DNA of 64,000 bases from Paroedura picta (GCF_049243985.1 NC_135384.1:10908501-10972500); one strand, 5' to 3'; shown: positions 1 through 13,800, numbered from the stretch's first letter. The notes: generated from the letters alone by a model not told the origin. Translations and numbers: made by a program.

Positions 1-170
1 CTTGCTCATCCACTGTCACCTGCCACCCCCTTCAACCTTCACAGAATCAACCTCTCCGTCAGATGGCTATCCGGCCTCTGCTTAAAAATCTCCAAAGATG
101 GAGAACCCACTCCCGAGGAAGCCTGTTCCACTGAGAAACCACCATGGAGTTTGGGGTAAGAGTGTTGGGC
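1..170 (-). mobile_element. CR1 LINE 3' part, fragment
   Basis: Shares long stretches with the better preserved copy at 13299-13645 (CTCATCCACTGTCACCTGCC, TGGAGAACCCAC, GAGGAAGCCTGTTCC). Truncated by the window edge. Confidence 0.65.
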
Positions 171-279
171 TAGGTCTGAAGAGGAGACACCTGGCTCCGA
201 ATCAGCGCTGAAGCTCACCTGGTGCCCAAGCGCCCGGGCCACTGTTGCAGCGCAGCCTACCTCGCGGGGCTGTTTCACG

Positions 280-660
280 CAGCCTACCTACACGCGGCCG
301 TCTCCTTTGGTCCCCGGGAGCTCCCCGCCCGTCATGCCAAGGCACGTCCTCCTCACAAGGCTGATGGGCGAAGGAGTCTGAACAGTCACAGCTGTTATCG
401 GGCGCTGCCAGATCTCCCCCAGCCCCGTCCGGGTTCAGCCCAGCCCTTTCCTTGACGAAGGAAAGCACGAAAGCAACCCCGGCCCCTTCCGGGCAGCGCG
501 GCGATCCTGGAGGGCTTTGCTGACGCTTCCCGGGGCGGCAGAGGTGGGGCTAAGCGGGGATCGCGGCGAATCCGGCTCCGGAGGCTTCGCTTTCGACTCA
601 GCCCGGCGGACGCGCGAAGGAGCCACAAGCTGCTTCCGCCCGGCCACGGTAAGGCGCTCC
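280..660 (+). promoter_or_regulatory. CpG-rich promoter and likely non-coding first exon of gene 1
   Basis: The stretch is far richer in G, C and CpG than its surroundings, and contains runs such as GGATCGCGGCGAATCCGG and CCGGCGGACGCGCG. A consensus donor, CCACG followed by GTAAGG, ends a probable 5' untranslated exon at 648. The next part of the transcript is inferred to begin after the acceptor at 1793, ahead of the first coding exon. No TATA box is evident. The position matches the CpG-rich starts of genes 2 and 3, each 2-4 kb upstream of the first coding exon. The transcription start cannot be fixed from sequence. Confidence 0.6.
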
Positions 661-1297
661 CGTTTTCCTGAAAAGACGCACCGAGTCCCTTTCTGTTTTT
701 TAAACTCACCTGCAGTCTGCAAAGCTTTCGGCCCTGGTTCCGAATCTGTTCCCCCGCAAACGCTGGACAGTGCTTTTTGCAGCGTGCCTTTGGCAGCGCT
801 GAAGTGCATGGATAGCGCATCATCCAACATGTGTGGAATGGGTCAAAGGCATTGGGGGTGTGGGGCGATCATTTCGCCTCCTCCTTCTCTTCCCTTGCCC
901 CTTCTCGCTCTCTTGGCTTCTCAGCAAGACCAGAGTCCAGTCCCCAGAAGGACAGACACCCTCCCTCCGTTTCCAGATGCAGGAGCAGGCCACGACCCCC
1001 AGCCCACCCCATCCCATAGAAGAAGAGGCACCGCCTTGCTCTGCAGACCAAAGAAGGGAAAGGAGCAGGCAGGATGTGGCAATCATCTTTCACAGTCCCG
1101 CCTCTCCTCCTGGGCTTCCAGCCAATCCTTGGTGATTTTAGAATTCCTGAAAATCCAAGAAGTTGTCAGCCAAACCAGAGACCTGGGAATGTTAGGGGTG
1201 GGGTGGGGGTCATTGGGAGGGAGGGGGTGAGCCAGCCTCAATTTAAGGGGGGGTGGAATTAAACTGTTTAATTACAGCCCCAGATCACCAAGATGGA

Positions 1298-1342
1298 TAG
1301 GTAGGTAGGGAGGCAGGGTGGTAGGGAGGTAGGTAGATAGAC

Positions 1343-1372
<30 letters not shown>
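1298..1372 (+). repeat. GGTA/GATA/GACA tetranucleotide repeat
   Basis: Impure GTAGGTAGGGAGG start followed by GATAGACAGATAGACAGACA and more GACA units, in the first intron of gene 1. Confidence 0.85.
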
Positions 1373-1373
<1 letters not shown>

Positions 1374-1604
1374 TTTTATTTTATATATATTGGGGGACTG
1401 GGTCTCCTTCAGGGTTTATCTGCTTTCCTTAAGAGCCAGTTTCATTTTATGTACTGAAGTAATTCACACATAACCGTTACCCTGCTGACCGCTTTATTTT
1501 CTGTCCAATAAATCTGTGTTGTTTGTCTCCATCTGTGTTTTTGCCCATCTAGTCGGCCTTCTAGGGAAGAAGTGGTTTCTGTTTACTTCACAAATAACTA
1601 CAGC

Positions 1605-1715
1605 CTTAGATAACGCACTTTCAGTGCACGTTAGATTTTCCTGCTCCACGCATCCGTCCGGTTGCAAAAGCCCATTGAAAGTGCATGATCCAATGTGTGC
1701 AGAATGTCACAGTGA
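1605..1715. repeat. Short palindrome-like interspersed repeat
   Basis: GATAACGCACTTTCAGTGCA pairs with TTGAAAGTGCATGATCC. Related pieces occur near 760-840, 22930-23060 and 42755-42830. Confidence 0.45.
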
Positions 1716-1818
1716 AACGTGACCACAAAGCTGTATGGGGATCTAGCCGATGAGATTAGAGAGAGAAATGGATTTGCACTGTTTCTCTAACAGAAATTTC
1801 CATTTTTGGCTTGCCCAG

Positions 1819-4800
1819 ATGGGGTGTGTGTGCGCTACACACAAGCTTCCTCATCAGGAAACTTCACCAACTTTCTGTGGCCTTGTCACAGACTACAACA
1901 CGCCTGGTAAGTCACCTGCACAAGGTGATTTCATTTCATGTTTAATTTAATATCTTATTTCTATTTGGTCGGGCGTAATCTTAGGTTTGACCTTTTACAC
2001 GCTGCTAAAACTTGAAAATCAGATTTGCAACTAGTTCGAAGTTGGGGGGTTTGTTTGTTTGTTTGCTTACTTGATTGTTTGTTTGATCTTAGAGCACCTT
2101 TGTTTGATCTTAGAACAAGGGTAACCTAGTATGTGGCTACCAGCTGTGGTTCTTCCACCTGGGAGAGTATTGAGCTTTGAACTCTGGGCTCAGGTTATCT
2201 TGCCACGGGCTGGGGCACGCATTGTGCTGATGTGGCTTATCACCCATGTTCCCTGTTCACTTGCCACAGTGCCTTTGCAAAGCATCTCCGTGGACGTGGC
2301 AGTCCGTGGCTTCGTGGCTGACGTAGCATCCGAGCTTCGATATAAGAATGAAGAGAATAACCCCGTGGAGGCCGTCTTTGTCTTCCCTCTGGATGGAGAA
2401 GCTGCCGTCTACGCCTTTGAGTGCCTGAGTGGTGGGACATGGATTGAGGCACAAATCCAAGAAAGGAAACAGGTATGAGGAAGCAGAGGAGTTTTGGGGA
2501 CTGCAAGGACTTTTCCCCAAAGGGAAGCCAGAGACTTTTCTTAGGGACAATTGACTTCCAAAACAAGAGCTTGGGTCAAGAAACCCAGGTTTGGCGCTCA
2601 GAATAAATGTATGCCAAATATAAATTTTTAAAGATCTTTTGCAGACTGTGTCTATTGTATTGTGCTTCCCTAATGGCAACTTTGCACAATATTTCAGCGT
2701 AAAAATAAGTGGACATGCTGTAGCACGGAATATGCAATTAACAGGCCTGTTAAGAACTGGGAGAAATATCAGAGATCGGGAAATGGATTCTTTGCTCTCC
2801 TCGTGGCTATACCTGAGGGGGGGAAATGAAAAAGATGAAGGTCAAGTGTGCTTACAGCATCTCTAAAAATAAAAATGCATCGTTATCCACAACCAAAATA
2901 GATTTTGGTGGAACGGACAGTCTGGTTCTGTTGCTGATTTGATTAGGCCAGCCTTTCTCGACTTTTTTACCCTCGAGAAACCCCTGAAACATTCTTCAGG
3001 CTTCGAGCAGCCCCAGAAGTGGTGCGATCCTGCAAAATATGCTTGGGAAGCACAGCTGTGCACACACACGCCCCTTCCCACCCCCGTCAGGCCCATCAGT
3101 GTCACCTTGTGTTCTGGTCCAGCAGACAGCTGGAAGGGAGGAGTCATCCAGACCGCAGGCTCCAGGGCAGAGGAACTTTTTCATAGGATCAAAGTCATTC
3201 AGACTGTGAGAACCAGCTGGTGCCAACCTTTCCTTGACCTCCTGCTCTGCCCTCTCCCTCTTCCAATCCAGGCAGACTGGGCATACGATGATGCCCTAAG
3301 CCAAGGATGGGATGCCTTCCGGTTAGAGAGGGACACCAATGCCAGCGACGTATTCATGTGCAACCTGGGTAACCTTCCTCCTAGCGGGGAGGCCACGCTG
3401 AAGCTGCGCTATGTCCAGGCCTTGGCTCCGGAGCCCGATGGGGCCATCCGTTTCATCCTGCCTGCAGTGCTGAACCCCCGCTATGTACCTCCAGGTAAGA
3501 GAATAGAACAGAATCATAGAGCCATACCGGCCATCCGGTCAGTGCAGGATCAGCCTAAAGCATCCAGGGAAAGTACGTGTCCAGCCGCTGCTTGAAGACA
3601 GCCAGTGAGGGGGAGCTCACCACCTCCTTAGGCAGCCCATTCCACTGCTGAACTACACATTACTGCAGGTCCTTTGCCCTGCTGCCAACAGGAACTGCTC
3701 CCTGCCCTATTCTAAGTGACAATCTTTCAGATACTTCAAATCCTGTCCCCTCTCAACCTCCTCTTCTCCAGGCTGAACATTCCCATGTCTCTTAAGTTTT
3801 CCTCGTAGGGCTTGGCCCCCTGGCCCCGGATCATCCTTGTCGCTCTCCTCTGCACCCTCTCAATTTTGTCCATGTCCTTTTAGAAGTGAGACCTCCAGAA
3901 CTGGACACAGTGCTCCAGGTGCGGTCTGACCAATGCGGTACATGGTGGGATTAGGTCATCTCTCGATTTCGATGTGGTGACCTAATGTTGATACAGGCCA
4001 AGACTGCATTTTCCTTCTTTACCGCTGTCAGCTCATAGTTTGCTTGCATTCCACAAGTACCCCAAGATCTCATTCACCCACGCCGGTACCCGGAAGAGCC
4101 TGCCTCCTGAAACCCAGCACGTTTTCTTGGGTCAAAGATGACTCTTCTTCTTGTTCCTTTCAAGCCATTTATGCCTGTGGCCATCACAACGGCCTCTGGC
4201 CAATACCACAGGATAATCCCTCGTTGCTTCCGCCGTGCTACCGTAACCCCACTTCTCCTTCCTCCGATACTGATTGTGGATCATGAATTTGTTGTTGTGT
4301 CAGGAGAGGGATTGCTCCCTAGGTCTTGTAACTGTGGCCTTGCCCATGGGGGCCTTTTTCTGCAGGATCGGAAGACGACATCATCGAACAGGTCCCACGC
4401 TTTCCCAGAGGAAGGCTTCCCTATACGCTCAGCCTCAGGGCCACACTGGAGTCCTCCTGCGCCATCAACCGGGTGGAATCAAACTGCACACTTGAGCCCC
4501 TTTGTTATATAGCAGAGGACCATACTGCTGCCCAGGTAGGATTACTGATCAACTGTACCATTAGTGCTAGTGAGTGTCTTTGCAGAAGGATGTGGCAGAA
4601 CGGCAGGACTGACTGGGGGGCATCCATCCTGCCCTCCGAGGCATCTGGTTGCCTAGCGACCATCCTGAGACTCCAGTCTCCGCTCTCCCAGCTCAGCCAA
4701 CGTTCAGAGGGCGTAAAGGCCAGGGCCTTCCCGTGACATCACTTCCGGGCTGTCCGAATGAGGCTAGGATCCACTAAGGCTCCATGAATCTCTCTCGTTC

Positions 4801-7800
4801 CCTAGAGGGCCAGCATGGTTAAGAGCGGTGACCTCTAATCCGGAGAAATGGGTTTGATTCTCCACTCCTCCACGTGCAGCCAGCTGGGTGACCTTGGACC
4901 AGTCACAGTTCTCTCAGAGCTCTCTCAAACCAACTGACCTCTCAGGGTGTCTGTTGTGGGGAGAGAAGGGAAGGCAATTATAAGCACTTTGAAAGCGTAG
5001 TTCAACCCCCCCCCCCCCCGCTCTTCTTCTTCTTCCTCTCATCTCCTTTGGTATGCTGCCCCCAAATGGTTATCTTAGGAATTAATCTTGATCTGTTTTT
5101 TAAGGTTTAATTCTGTGTTAAATGTTTGATTTAAAAAATATTTATTTTCTGTCAGGCATTTTATTGGATTAGCATTTTAAAACTTGTGCAGGTTTTATAG
5201 CTGGCTTGGAACAGTACTGCAAATAAATCCGAAATCTGGCTCTCGACTGGAGTTCTTCGGGGAACTGTGATCTTCTTGTTTTTCCCTCCCAAAGGTCTCC
5301 TTGGCTGAAGGGCACCAATTTGACCGCGATGTGGAGCTGCTGATTTACTATGAGGAAGTTCACAAGCCCAGCGCAGTCCTAGAGGCTGGGAAGCCTGAAG
5401 CTGAGTCAGGTAGGCAAGCTGTGGAGGGGGGCTGAAGTGCAGGGGATTCTGGGAGATTCATTGGACCTGGGTGTGGATGGAAAGCAAAAGGCTTGGTGAG
5501 ATTTGTGGGTCACTTGCTTGGATGGAAACACCTGTTGAATCTCCTTTCTTCCGGTGCAAAACAGGCTCCCTGATGGGGGACCCAGCCCTCCTGGTGACCC
5601 TGTACCCCAGCTTGAAAAGTGCCCCCAAGCCCAGCCTGAGTGCCACTGGGGAATTCCTCTTCCTGCTGGATCGCTCTGGCAGCATGGCTTGGAAAACGGA
5701 TCGCAACAAGTGTTATTCACCGACACGCATTCAGAATGCCAAGGTATAGATGAACTGGGGATACCCAGGAATTACAGCTCATCATCAGGTGACAGAGATC
5801 AGTTCCCCTAGAGAAAATGACTGCTTTATACTCCACTGAGGTCTCTTCCTGCCCCAAATCCTGCCCACCCTGGCTCCATCCCCAAACCCTCCCGGTTTTT
5901 CCCAATCCAGAGCTGGCAACCCTAGACATACAGCTGCCACGTGCCCTGTGAGCCACCCCCACCAAGCACCCAAACCAGGGAGAAGACAAGAACAAAGAAT
6001 CTTTTCTCCCCCTCACCATTGGAAACAATGGCAGTCAGATGGGTCTGTAGATTTGGACCCCCTGGTCCAATCTTTTTTAAACCTGGGGGTTCTTTTGAGG
6101 AGAGGCTCCCGCAGTTACACTGCAGTTTTGGTGACTCTAACTCAAACCCTCACCCCCCTCCCCCAGACCACAGCATATATGGAAAATGAAAATTTTGATC
6201 CCTTTAAAATGCCTGCTCTCTGCATGGCCAAATCACACCCAAAATGCAGTTGAGCAATCTGGTAAAGGCTGATTCGAGCAGTTTAACCTAAGGGGAAGTG
6301 CGAGTCAGACTGGATTTGTCTCCAAAGTGTCCAAATCAACAAGGATTCGGTTACTTTTCGGCCTCCGTTGTAAGAGCCCACCTGAAACAGGCTTTGAGTA
6401 CTCCAAAGGGAGGCCTCAAGCCGGCTGGCTCAGAGCAGTCCTGCTCTCTCCCTGGCACCAGGTTCACAGCTGAAGTGGCGGCAAGATGTCCAAGGCCGCT
6501 CCCCCTCATGCCAGGGAGAGGGGGAGGAAGCGGCAAGGGAAGCCAGGAAATCAGGATCACTCAGGCTTCTTGCTGCAAAAGCCAGCCGGCAGGGTTGGGA
6601 AGCCTCTCTAGGCCAGGAGCCATCCTATTCTCTTGCCTGTGCAGCCTCATGCTGAATACGAGAGCCAGAAGGGTCCCCTGAGCAGCATGAGGCTGCTCAG
6701 GCAAGAGAACAGGATGACCAAAGTACCAGGAGTGGAGAGCAAGGGAAGAAAAACCAACACAACCCACTCTGGCCAGTTTGCTCTTCGTTCCAGGGGCCTG
6801 CCCTTAGGTTGGGATGAGAACACAGAGACTGTGGAGAAGACAGGACAGGTGTTGGGAAAGCATCAAGGATGCCCCTCAGTTGCCTGTCCCTCTGGCTGTA
6901 GCTGTTTCCAGGTGGAAGCCTCTCATTGACCTGTTAGGCAGAAGACTTGCCTAAATATGAAGTGGGCATCATACTGGGAGTGGGGCTCACAGGAGCCCCA
7001 TGGGGCCTATCAAAGAGTCACGTGTGGGTCCTGGGCCGCTTAGTGTCAGTGACCTAAATGCTGGCGTCTCTGACCGAGAGAAGTTCATCTGGGTGGGAAG
7101 GAGCATCTTCAGGACCGAGATGGGAAGCGCTCTGTGGGAGCAGAGAGGTCACGCTATAACAAGAGCGAGTTTCAGAGACTTGGGATTTTCTCTCCCCCAC
7201 TTCAGGAGACCCTGATTCTCCTGCTCAAGAGCCTCCCTCTGGGATGTTTCTTCAACATCTACGGCTTTGGAAGAGCCTGGGATTCCTTTTACCCGTAAGT
7301 GTCGCCTGCTTGTCAGTGCCCTTCATTCCTGTGTTCCTTCCACTCCCTTCCTTTTCCGTCTTGCCTCCCTGAGTCTAAGGAAACATTTCAGTTTCAGGCT
7401 TACTAATGCTGACGTAATGAAACCAGACCAATCAACCCCGATTGACCTGAAATTTCAGGGAATACTGCTGGGCAACAACGTTCTTCCTTTATTTCTGAAG
7501 AAGCAAATTAGTTGGTTTTTTATATCCCGGTTTCCACTATCCAAAGGAGTCTCAAAGTGGCTTGCGATCACCTTCCCTTCTTCTCCCCACAACAGACAGC
7601 CTGTGAGGTGGGTGAGGCTGAGAGAGCTCTGGCAGAGAACAGCTTTAACAGGACTGTGACTGGCCCAAGGTCATCCAGCTGGCTGCAAGTGGAGGAGCGG
7701 GGAATCAACCCCTGCTCTCCAGCTTAGAAGCCACTGCTCTTAACCACTGCACCAAGCTGGTGCTCTTTGCACCCTTGATACTATCTTATTGGCAGTTGCT

Positions 7801-10800
7801 AGCCACTAATGGCTTGAATTTTTTTTAGAAAGAGTTTATACTATTTAAATGAGACAGAAAGAAACAACCAATTTATATAGAAACTATGTGGGAAAATGTA
7901 TGTGATACATTGATGATGTAAAATGATGATGTGGTACTATAATGTCAAAAGTTGCTTGCTAGAACAAGATAGATTTTGATGTATGGCAGCTTACTGTGTT
8001 TCAAAAAACAAAGTCATTCTATAACATGGCTTGAGTTTTCGTGGGGGGAAGGATTGTTATTGGCCTGGGGCAGGCTTACTCAACAAGTGTTTCGTGATAC
8101 CCTGGGGTTTCTGGATGGCCCTGGAAGGGTTTCCTGAAGGGGTGGGAGTTAATTGTTATTTTTTAAAATAATTTGTTAAACATTCATCAGGTGATACGAA
8201 CAGAAATGATGGGAAGGGGAGGGGCCCCAGGTGGGCGTGTCCACAGCTCCGCTTCCCAACCATATTCTGCCTGATCACCCGCCTCCTGGGGCTTCTCAAA
8301 GCCTGGAGAATGTTTCAGGGGGTTTTAAATGGTAAAAAAGAAGCTGAGAAAGGTTGGACTAGGCTGTTGGTGAGTGAAAGGGTCGCTTGGGTGAGTTTAG
8401 TGAAGATGTGGTAAATAAGGAAAATAAGGGCCAACACTGTTAAGGCAAGCTCTAAATACTCTTGCACTTTGTACTCATGTATGCTGCTTCAGTTCGTTGG
8501 TCTTAAATTTTATATTTTTATACAGTTCTTTTATTCTATTTTACTGTTTATAAATTTGTATTTTATATTTTGTAAAGGCCTATGGCTATATACAAATACC
8601 GTATTTGCCGGCGTATAAGACGACTGGGCGTATAAGACGACCCCCCAACATTTCCACTCAAAATATGGAGTTTGTTACATTACATTGCAGGACTATGGGC
8701 CACAATGGGCAGCTATGTCTATCCCAACTGAAGTGCACCCGGCGTATAGGACGACCCCCCCACTTGGAGGCATGTTTTTCAGGGGGGGAAAGTAGTCTTA
8801 TACGCCAGCAAATACTGTAAATGTATCACTAGTGAAGATGTGCAACTCCAAGACCGAGAGCACAGCAGAAAGGGCAGGGAAACCTTAAGGAACAGGCCAT
8901 CTGCATCTTTGGCTCCCTGACTTTGCCTCCCTCTGCAGGCAAAGCGTAGAGTACACCCAGGAAACGATGACAGAGTCCATCCGACGTGTGAAGAAGCTGC
9001 AGGCTGATTTGTCGGGCACAGTGCCTCTGAACGCACTGAAGGCGATTTACAAGCAGCCCTGCCGAGAAGGACATCCTCGTCAGGTACGGGACAAAAACGA
9101 CTGGCGGATACTCCAGGTGTTGTGAAAAGTCACGGAAACGTGTACGTCAGGTTGAAGATAGATAGTCCCAGCCCCTTTGTGACAAAATTCCTGTCATTTC
9201 CAGCAATGTTTGGTGTAGTAGTAGAGCCAGTTTGGTGTAGTGGTTAGGAGTGTGGACTTCTAATCTGGTGTGCCGGGTTCGATTCTGCACTCCCCCACAT
9301 GCAGCCAGCTGGGTGACCTTGGACTAGACACAGCACTGATAAAGCTGATCTGACTGAGCAGTGATATCAGGGCTCTCTCAACCCCACTCACCTCACAGGG
9401 TGTCTGTTGTGGGGAGAGGAAAGGGAAAGCAAATGTAAGCCACTTTGAGCCTCCTTCGGGTAGAGAAAAGCGGCATATAAGAACCAACTCTTCTTCCTCT
9501 TCTTCTTCCTCTTCTTCTTCTTCTTTTTCTTCTTCTTCTTCTTCAATTTTTCTTTTGTAATCCAAAGTTTCCCTGCTGTCATGAGAAAAGATTGAGAGAG
9601 TGGTGACCCTTTCCCAGGACTGGGGTGTTGGGACCATGTTGCCAGAACAGAACTTCTATATTTAATTCCCAGAGGCAGGTTCTTGAGTATTTTTAAGCCC
9701 CAGACGATAGAACAAGATGTGGTTAAAAAAAACTCATTTCATATCTACTCCACCCCTTGGTAACCCACTATCGAAGGGGTGGGAGGACAGAGGGTGCCAG
9801 ATTGACTTCAATACTGCCGCTGTAAGGGGGGCCAGATCTTCCATGCGGCCCAGCCTCACCCCACGACCTGGCGGAAGAGCTCCGTTTCCTGACAAAGGTG
9901 GATTCAAGGCATGAGCTTTCTGATTTTGTTGTGCTACTTCAGGCCAACGCGGCTACCCACTTTCTCTTTCAGCTGTTTGTGTTCACGGATGGAGAGGTGC
10001 GGAAGCCTGACCAAGTCATTGCAGAAGTTCGGCGTCATAGCAGCTCCCACAGGTTGTAACTGGGACGAGAGGGCAAACGCTTCTTTCCTGTCAAGCACTT
10101 CCCCTTTCACAGAAGGGGGCGGAGGGGCTAACAGTTATGACCTGTTCCCAAATGTAAAGCAGGCAACATGAAGCTGGTTTGCTCGGGGCCAAACCAGAGG
10201 AGACATGAGGGATTTGTAGTGAATGAGGATCTGATAACTCTCAACTGTAGCAGTTTTGTTTGAAAAACACTTTGGGGGATTGGGGCCATGTCCTATACGT
10301 GAGGCCCAAGGAGGAAACACCGGTGAACTTATAAAGTTCAGAGTTCAGTGGGTGATACTGGTATATTTGTGCATGTCCCTCCGTCCCTCACATAAAATTT
10401 TTAGACGTCTTTTGTTTGCACCTTTCCTTGCAGGTGCTTCTCCTTCGGCATTGGCGAAGGGGCCTCCACAGCCCTCGTCAAAGGCATCGCTCGAGCAGCT
10501 GGGGGCAGTGCTGAGTTCATCACTGACAAGGAGCGGATGCAGCCCAAGGTGAGGATCCAGCGGCCTGGCTTTCCCCTCGATCTTTGCCTGGGCTCTGCTC
10601 TTCTCTCCTGAGCTCTTGATAGGTTTCCAGGCTCTCCTCTCTGGCAAAGAGCATCCAGCTGCTTGCAGTCCCAAGCTTAACTGGCTCAGAAATGAAACAA
10701 GGCATTTGTGAGACTTCAGGATGTCTAAATAAGTAAACTCGTGGAAATAAAGTTTCTTTATTTTAAGAAAATGCAAGCATCCACGTTGAAAGCATAGTCA

Positions 10801-13800
10801 AGGCTGAGGTACAAAGCATAGGGCAAACAATATAGGAGTTTCGCTCCCCTCCCTTGGGAACTCAAACCAGGCACAGTTCGAAAAAGTCAAAATATAGAGA
10901 TAACTATTTGGCCATCCGGGACAGGGAGTTCTGGGAACTAGAGCACTAAAAACAAGGGAGAGGAAGGAAAGTGAAAGGAGGGTGAGAAGGCATAAAATAA
11001 AGTGGCAGGAAATCGACCTTTGGATGTCAAACCAAAGCATCTGTGTTACCTCAAGGCAAATGAGCCAGGCCAGAGCAGTACTCGAACAAGTATCAGAATA
11101 AACAGAATAAAATTGTGGCAGAAATACCTGACAGCATGCTGTCTTTCAGCCTTTTCCTCAGAGCCTGCCAAGAACTGGGTCCTCGTGTTACACTGAACTG
11201 TTTTCTTCTGCCTTCACCAACTAGCCAGACCCAAAGGATTTTGACATAGTATCTTTCTGTAGAAGACATTGAATGAATTCACTAAAAACCAACGTATTAG
11301 GTTGATTGTTTTCTGTTGGAAGAGAACGGTCTACCATTTCTACACCTAAAGCTTGCTTATCTGGTGTCCCTTGCATATTGGTGCTCAAACATCTATGCAT
11401 CCAACAATTCAGGGTAAAATAAAGAGTATGCCTTATTCAGCCCCTGTAAGGTAAAGGTAAAGGTATCCCCTGTGCAAGCACCGAGTCACGTCTGACCCTT
11501 GGGGTGACGCCCTCCAGCGTTTTCATGGCAGACTCAATACGGGGTGGTTTGCCAGTGCCTTCCCCAGTCATTACCGTTTACCCCCCAGCAAGCTGGGTAC
11601 TCATTTTACCGACCTCGGAAGGATGGAAGGCTGAGTCAACCTTGAGCTGGCTGCTGGGATCGAACTCCCAGCCTCATGGGCAAAGCTTTCAGACAGCTGC
11701 CTTACCACTCTGCGCCACAAGAGGCTCTATTCAGCCCCTGTACTGGCTCCAAAATACATCTGCAGAACCTTTTTTGGTCCTTCTTATTGGCCAAGGAAAC
11801 CTGCAGCCTACCTGAGGCCTTTTGATGCTGTTTTCTTCCTTCAGGTCCTGCAGTCTTTGAAGAAAGCCCTGCAGCCAGCGGTAACAAGGATTTCTCTGCA
11901 TTGGGACTTGCCTCCCGGTCTCGAGGCTGTGCTTGTGGGGCCCGGTCCCCAGGTCATCTTCGAAGGGCAGCGCAGCCTCATCTATGCCCAGATCCGTGGG
12001 CAGAATCAGGCAAGCAACCTCCACTAATACCCTAGAGATCGATCGTCTATCCCTTTCCATCTCTCTTGGCCAACGAAATCCTAGGACTGTTTGAGGTCTT
12101 AGTACTTTGGGGTACTTCCCCAGAATGAACTCTTCCTTTCCTTCTGCTCTGCCAATTTCTTGTCCTCTGCAGTCCTCAGGTGCCTCTGAGGGGTCTGTCG
12201 TGCTGCAGTACGTCTTCCAAGACCAGACTTTCACCGAGACAGTGACGTTCCCCCTCCAAGCTGAGGAGAGTGACAGGTAGGGTCTAAGGCAGAGTACAGG
12301 ATGCTGCATTTGGAACAGATAAGGCGAGACCTGGGGAAACCCTGGAAATAAAGCTCATCTCCAGGCAATAGAGGAGGCGGAGGATCTTATAAGCCACTTT
12401 TCTTTACCCAAAGGAGTCTCAAAGCGGCTTAGGATCGCCCTCCCTTTCCTCTCCCCACAACAGACACCCTGTGACGGAGGTGAGGCTGAGAGAACCCTGA
12501 TATCACTGCTTGATCAGGACAGCTTTATCAGTGCTGTGTCAAGCCCAAAGTCACCCAGCTGGTTGCATGCGGGGGAGTGCGGAATCAAACCTGGCTTGCC
12601 AGATTAGAAATCCGCACTCCTAACCACTACACCAAACTGGCTCTTAGTAGATGGACTGTATGGCATTTTGCCCCACTGAAATCCCTCCCCTCCTCAAACC
12701 CCACCCTCTGCAGGCTCCACCCCCAAAGTCTCCAGGTATTTCCCAACCCAAAACTGGCAACCGTAGGAACAGACCCGATGGGTCTTTTTAATCAACCGGC
12801 CAGATGTGACTGGTGGCTTCTGTTCACTTGCCAATCCAGTCTCCACAACCAATCTGCAGGCCGGATTTGAACAAGCAAGCATGGACAGAAAACACGTGGG
12901 CAGCTGAGGTGGTTCCGGTCTCTCCCCAGCCGTGAACTTCATATACACTGTGACAGACACTCCCTTTCTCTTCTGGTCTCTGTCCCCAGGAGCCCTGTTC
13001 ACCGCCTGGCAGCTCGAGGCCTGCTGCAGCATCTGGAGGACGCTGAAAAGGACGATGTCGAAAAGCAGCGGCTGGCCCTGCAGACGAGCCTGAGCTCAGG
13101 GGTGTTGTGTGCTCAGACATCCTACGTGGGGGTGAACACGGAGCTGGGCCAGGCTGTGCACGGCCCCATCATCCAACGACTTATCCCACATGCCCGTGAG
13201 TTAATGAGCTGCACTTAATCACACACAGGCAAATGAACTGAACCTGGGGATTTAGGGCTGGACGGGACTTTTGAGAAAGCAAATGGGTTTACTGTGATTT
13301 CATAGAATCCTAGAGTTGGAAGGGGCCTCCTGGGTCATCTAGTCCAACCCCCTGCACAATGCAGGACACTCACATCCCAATCGCTCATCCACTGTCACCT
13401 GCCACCCCCTTGAACCTTCATAGAATCAGCCTCTCCATCAGATGACTATCCAGCCTCTGCTTAAAAATCTCCAAAGATGGAGAACCCACCACCTCCTGAG
13501 GAAGCCTGTTCCGGTGAGGAACCGCTCTAACTGTCAGGAACTTCTTCCGGAGGTTTAGATGGAATTTCTTTTGAATTAATTTCATCCCATTGGGTCTGGT
13601 CCGTCCCTCCTGGGCAAGAAAAAACAACTCTGCCCTATACGTCTAAAGTTAGACTACAAAAGGGGTGGCCAAACTGTGGCTCTCCAGATGTCAGTGGACT
13701 ACAATTCCCACAAGTCCCTGCCAGCCCCCCAAAAGGACAATAACGCCTGGAAAGGTTGTAGGCAGCAGGTTTGATGGTTTTTGCAGTTTAACATTTTTTA

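Noticed and set aside
2131-2472. Frame starting MWLPAVVLPPG that runs into exon 2 of gene 1, as an alternative start
   Set aside because: The upstream part has no counterpart in genes 2 and 3, a good acceptor (CTTGCCACAG) ends at 2269, and the phase fits the exon at 1794-1906.
9388-9637. Minus-strand frames very rich in lysine or glutamate
   Set aside because: They are the reverse translation of a TTC-type SINE tail.
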